Positions 59,676 through 64,000 of a stretch of 64,000 nt of DNA are shown here, in pieces (within the stretch, counting starts at the first letter, position 1; each line of letters begins with the position of its first letter). The stretch is taken from assembly GCA_950097015.1 (NCBI GenBank), contig CATNEN010000025.1:5012001-5076000 (forward strand). The letters run 5' to 3'. The stretch is from Macrostomum hystrix (taxonomy: Eukaryota > Platyhelminthes > Macrostomidae). A program made the position numbers and the translations under genes. The notes under the pieces were generated by a model that was not told the origin of the DNA, made no database searches, and saw only the letters and a list, made by a program, of their open reading frames with translations.

Positions 59676-62274
59676 CGAGAGTCGCGCTGTGAGCTGTCTA
59701 ACAAAAATTAGAGAGCGCGCCCGCCTAGGCGGCCAGTGTCTGATCAAGGCGCCTGGAAAGCAGGCGAGCAAAGCTGATCAGCTGTGCGTTTTCAATTTGC
59801 ACTAAATTGCGATGCCCAGACCATTATAATAAAAAACCAAACCGCGCATAGCAGGCCAGAAATCGAGGCATTCTTCCTCTCCTCTCACAATAGTTAATGG
59901 GTCACGATAGGCCAGAATTTCATCTAGCATGCTGAATGCTCCTCCACTTACCAGACAATTCGAGATTCGAGAGAGGTGAGTAAAGTGGGCGAGATGGGAG
60001 GGCTAGGCTAAGCCTGTCTCGCGCTTATCGAAGAATGCCATGCTAGCTCAGAGTCTACTCGGAGAAAAATCCGGCCCCGCGAAGACCCGACGCGTCATTC
60101 GTCACGCGAAGGGTGATTAGAGTGCCTGCTGCAGCTGACAACCGATGCTTCCCTGCTGGGAGAGGACAGACAAGATGGGGAGAGCGGAAGCGATTGAGGG
60201 ATAAAGAGAAAATATGCGTCGAAAAAAGACCTGGCGAATCTTTGTGTGATCTGAATGATCTGAGCGTATATGACACGTTCAACTGGCCAAAAACTTCTCG
60301 CTCACCCTTCATCTATGCAGTCTAAACTCCAAAGCTTGGGAAATAGCTTACTGCACACCGCATAAAGAACTAGATATATTTATCCCAGAGGAGAAGACAG
60401 GCGGGAAAGGAGGGCCGGCAGAAACGTCCGCTCCTAGAGGCAGACACAGCAACCAGAAAGGGAGATAAGAAAAGTAAGAAGTGCAGCAGAGCTGCGTGAG
60501 AGAAAGAGTATATATGCATATATATAGGATGCTGGAGAGTCGAAGAGCATAAGAGAGCATTGCGATTGCGGGTGAGGAAGAATGGGGAAAATGGGGCTGC
60601 TAGTGAGGGAGGGAAAGAGAGGCGAGCACAGATACTGGCAGAAGAAAAAAACTGGTTAAAACTGGATAGCCAGAGGACTTGACGGGGCCTTAGGAGAGGA
60701 ATTACCGCGCACAAGCTGCTTCTCTATCGAGTTGCGGGTATCGCCTCTTTACACAGCTCTGCAATACGCGTATAGCCTTTGTAATGATAGTAAGTAGCCA
60801 ATTTTTCTCGGCACAAGTCGGGCCCGCCCACGCACATCTGGTATACTCGGCTATACATAGATTAGCAGCTATGGCTAAACAGACTTTAGATTATCAATTC
60901 AGATTATTGATACTGATGGCTGCATTTTTAAAACAAACTTTATTAAGAAAACTGCGTCTATTTGGTACTTCGAATTCTATTTAAATAAAGTCGACACCAC
61001 TATAATTATTAGCCTCTTTTTCTGTACGAAACTGCATCCCTGTACTCTTGGCTTAGCAACGGCTTGGCTTAGCAATTAGGACAGACTGGTATCTGCTATT
61101 GAAACCTATTGCGCATTTTCCTAATATGATCGATAGTTTAATTGCACAGTTTGAAAAATGCACACCAAAGAAATACTAAGACTAGCAACTGGACAAGAAG
61201 CCAATACGGACTGCAGATTACATAGCAATCAACCCTGAAATCAAGTTGTTAAATGCTGTTGACATAGTAGAGACGAGGCAGATTGGGGGCGAGTAATAGA
61301 TGAATCTGTATGCTTTTAGATACAGCAGTGAGATAGAAGCGAAAAGCACGAATTGTCAACTAAAAAGAAAAATCGAAACAAGCAATAGTTTCTGCAAGAA
61401 CATGACTGGCAGCAATGTTAAGCCATAAATTCTTTGCTCGAAACGTGTATTTAAGACCATACAGACCGGATTGGGTCAGAGTCAGGCTGTTCAGTGTAAA
61501 TTTTACTGATTTCCAGAATAACCACTTCCTGCTACAGAGGCGGGTGAGAGGCAGTCATCTTCCTGCCATCTCTCCCCCAGATGGGATAGGAAAATCACAT
61601 ACAAGCAATGCCCTGGAAAGAGCATGTTGGTCGTCAGGCAACAGAAAAGTCAAGATTTTTATTTCTCTGTTATTTTCTTTTCTCCTGGCCAACTCGAACA
61701 TAGAGAGAGAGAGGGGGACGAGTGAGATAGGAAAACAGACAAGCTGATAAGCGAGCTAATTAACTCTGCGGTCTGAGCAAAGGGTCCATGCATTCCCCCT
61801 TTCTCTGTCTTCCCAATCCCATGAATTGTTGGCAATATTATTTTGACATCAAGAAATAGCAACATAAATGTATAAAAGTTCAACACAAAATTCTTAGCTG
61901 TGTAGAAAAATAATTTAATCTTTGAATAACATAAGTATTATAATTAATGGACTGAGGCGGCCAGACAATCTGCGACCGGCCAGAGCCAGTGCAGCCACAC
62001 CAAACTAGCTGAGGTGGGGGTTGGTGCACCCATCCAGCCGGCTCGCTAAGCCACTTTTCGCACCTCCCTATAGGCCCCTCTATCCTGCGCTCTTTCGTTT
62101 AACAAATATGATTTTACATATCTAATCTATGTAATTAGCTTAGCTTAGTTTATCTGATACAGTGGTACCTTTTGGAAATCACAAACGAATTATCTTTCTT
62201 ATTTCTCATACAATTCAACATTGTATAGCCCCATCAGTAAATGAAAGACATGGTAAAAACATGAATTATTTCAC
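59676..62274. other. Spacer between TMEM117 and the retrotransposon remnant
   Basis: Unique, moderately AT-rich sequence with short (TA) and purine-rich stretches. I found no recognisable protein, SINE or long array in it. Confidence 0.5.
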
Positions 62275-63906
62275 ACTAGAGAAACAGAAGCCTTGGGTGC
62301 CTTGTGGTCGATTGACGGAGAACTGCTTGTGTTGGCGTGACCGATCTGGTTCGTTTTCGACATCGGGATGACGAGGCTGACGCCGTCACGTGACAGCTGA
62401 ATGCAGCACGCGCAGACGTCTCGGAGGGGATCGAAACGCCCAGAGACGCACAGGTTGGCCCAACGCAGCATGGCCCACCAGCCGACGATGCAAGCGCACC
62501 AGAGCGCACAGTCGCGGGACTCGCCTTGTTGCAGCACGCCATGATGCCGCAGGCGGCAGTGCTGTCAGTGTAGATCGCGATCGAGCGGCCCCGGAGGACT
62601 ACACAGTGCTGCAGAAGCGCCAGATAGGGGGCGGTGCCACTCTTTAAAGTTGATATGGAGCTCCTCCAAATGCGCTGTCGCAGTCAATTTTCCAGTCGAC
62701 ATAAAGCCAGGTCAATTTTCTGTCGTCGAAATGCAGAACTGCGACTCCGCCTATTTCACAAGCGTCGGACTCAATGGCAGCCGCTGGTCTACGGAATGGC
62801 CAGGCAGCCTTAGCGGGCAGCATGCTCAACGCGGTCGTCCACCAACTCAACTGCGATCGAAGTTCCTCGGTGAGTGGGAGCCGATCAGACGGATGCGTCA
62901 AGCTGTTGGTGAATTCGATCAGCGGGCGCAGGAACGTCCGGCCGTGCTGAGCCATCGAGCACATGTGGCTGAGATGCTCCAGCAGCTTCTGATGTTCTTC
63001 TTCGAAAGGCTGGCGCTGAGCAAAAGCTGAAGCTTCTCGGCCTTGTCAGCAGGGAATGAGAGACTCGCTTGAACGGTGTCAATGTCGATCCCCAGGAACC
63101 TCAGCCTAGTCGTTGGCGGCACGCTCTTCATCTCGTTGATGGTGAATCCGAGCCTGCTGAGCAGTTTGCGCAGCTCGCAATAGGCCAGGTAGCACTCGTA
63201 TTCTGTCTTGGCTGAGACGAGAAAATTGTCGATAAACACGATGGTAGCGAGGAATCCCATGCGGCACATCACCCGCCGGACAGCCTGTGTGAGACGATGA
63301 AAGACGGACACGGAAGCGCGACTGCCGAAAGGAAGGCGAGTGTCCACCAGGAAGACCGTGCAGCCGTTGCCGAAGTTCCAGCGGATTCCGGTGGCTTGAT
63401 AGAAGAGATGCCCACGCTGCGATAGGCCAAAGCGATGTCAACTTTCGGCATGAACCAGCCCGGTTGCATCATCCTGATGGCCTCGTCGACAGATGTGAAG
63501 CGGAGACGGCGTTGCAGCGCGTAGTGATCGTTGAGACTGCAGCCACGTGAGACAACAGTCGTGAATCAGCCGAGTGCCGGAGCTGTCCTTCGGAATGGTA
63601 CCCAGTGGGCAGACCATCGTCAGCGACGGGGACATACCTCCCGCGCCGAATCTCACATTCTAGAACTGCTTGGACTTCGACGCGATTTCGATAGACAGAC
63701 TAGTTGCTACAGAAACAAGGAGTAAAATCAACGTCATCCGCGATAGAGAAGCCATGCTTGATGCCGTGCAGGATAAACTCTGCGTCATTGTCACCATCAA
63801 GTTCATGGCGCCACGAGGCGTGGTGAGGTCGGAGATCATGGCTAGAAGTTCGCGAGCGGCTTGCCCTGGTTCGAGCTGGGTGGGGCTGGCGAGAGCTGAG
63901 GCGTAA
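62275..63906 (-). pseudogene. Decayed reverse transcriptase-RNase H of a DIRS-like retrotransposon
   Basis: On the minus strand, in order: a leader with EFILHGIKHGFSI (about 63750), PLGTIPKDSSGTRLIHD (about 63600), KVDIALAYRSVGI (about 63430), RLPFGSRASVSVFHRLTQAV (about 63330), IVFIDNFLVSAKTE, RLRFLGIDIDT, then WWTTALSML, and an RNase H part with TDSTAACGI near 62560 and LSRDG near 62385. This order and wording fit the RT-RNase H of tyrosine-recombinase (DIRS/Ngaro-type) elements. The reading frame is broken by a TAG near 63703 and by at least three frameshifts (about 63600, 63390 and 62540). The catalytic YxDD is FIDN here. No recombinase was seen downstream, and the 5' end may run past 64000. 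Confidence 0.75.
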
Positions 63907-64000
63907 AATCAGAAAAGCATAAAATCAGTTTTGCGAGCCCACTGAGCGCGCTTGTTTAGTTTTTTGGATGGGCCTGCTCCGGATGGCTGTCCTCGCAGAT
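63907..64000. other. Window edge, nothing called
   Basis: Likely continues upstream of the retrotransposon remnant; too short to judge. Confidence 0.4.

Noticed and set aside
60055-61750. Several short frames of 60-115 codons between TMEM117 and the retrotransposon remnant
   Set aside because: No motif, no splice context and low-complexity content.

Overview
This is a window of animal nuclear DNA, not bacterial: its genes are split by GT-AG introns with matching phases, it carries tRNA-derived SINEs, MITEs and a decayed retrotransposon, and its recognisable proteins are metazoan (a secretin-family GPCR, TMEM117, Rab21, a synaptotagmin-like protein, a NUDT2-like Nudix hydrolase). An invertebrate bilaterian is the safe call. 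A free-living flatworm is my guess, from the repeat content and from acceptor-like sites just before several start codons that would fit spliced-leader trans-splicing; this is not proven.

Layout. 1-24,300 is mostly repeats: eight minisatellite blocks, SINE fragments and a TTAA-flanked MITE, with only three orphan exon candidates (3662-3778, about 9835-10106, 19130-19266). 24,957-37,069 (+) is a complete class B1 GPCR gene that I could join from signal peptide to stop with every splice phase agreeing. It has two tandem, phase-symmetric hormone-receptor (HRM) exons, and most of its larger introns hold a minisatellite of their own. 38,635-39,770 (-) is a NUDT2-like Nudix gene. 41,195-42,796 (+) is a single-exon synaptotagmin-like gene. 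44,325-46,551 (-) is a two-exon gene for an unrecognised 701-residue protein. 48,014-49,039 (+) is a secreted Thr-rich mucin-like protein with a His-rich tail and a TATA box. 50,148-52,079 (-) is Rab21. 53,933-56,085 is a large 33-bp satellite. 56,716-59,675 (-) is TMEM117. 62,275-63,906 (-) is a frameshifted reverse transcriptase-RNase H pseudogene.

The genes do not form one pathway. Synaptotagmin, Rab21 and the GPCR all relate to membrane traffic and signalling, but their proximity is probably chance. The most interesting features are the duplicated HRM exons, which could give one receptor two alternative ligand-binding ectodomains, and the repeated pattern of different tandem arrays ending a few bases before 3' splice sites.

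Long open frames inside the arrays come from unit lengths divisible by three and were not called as genes. Gene models are read by eye; exon ends are given to the base where GT/AG and phase agree.
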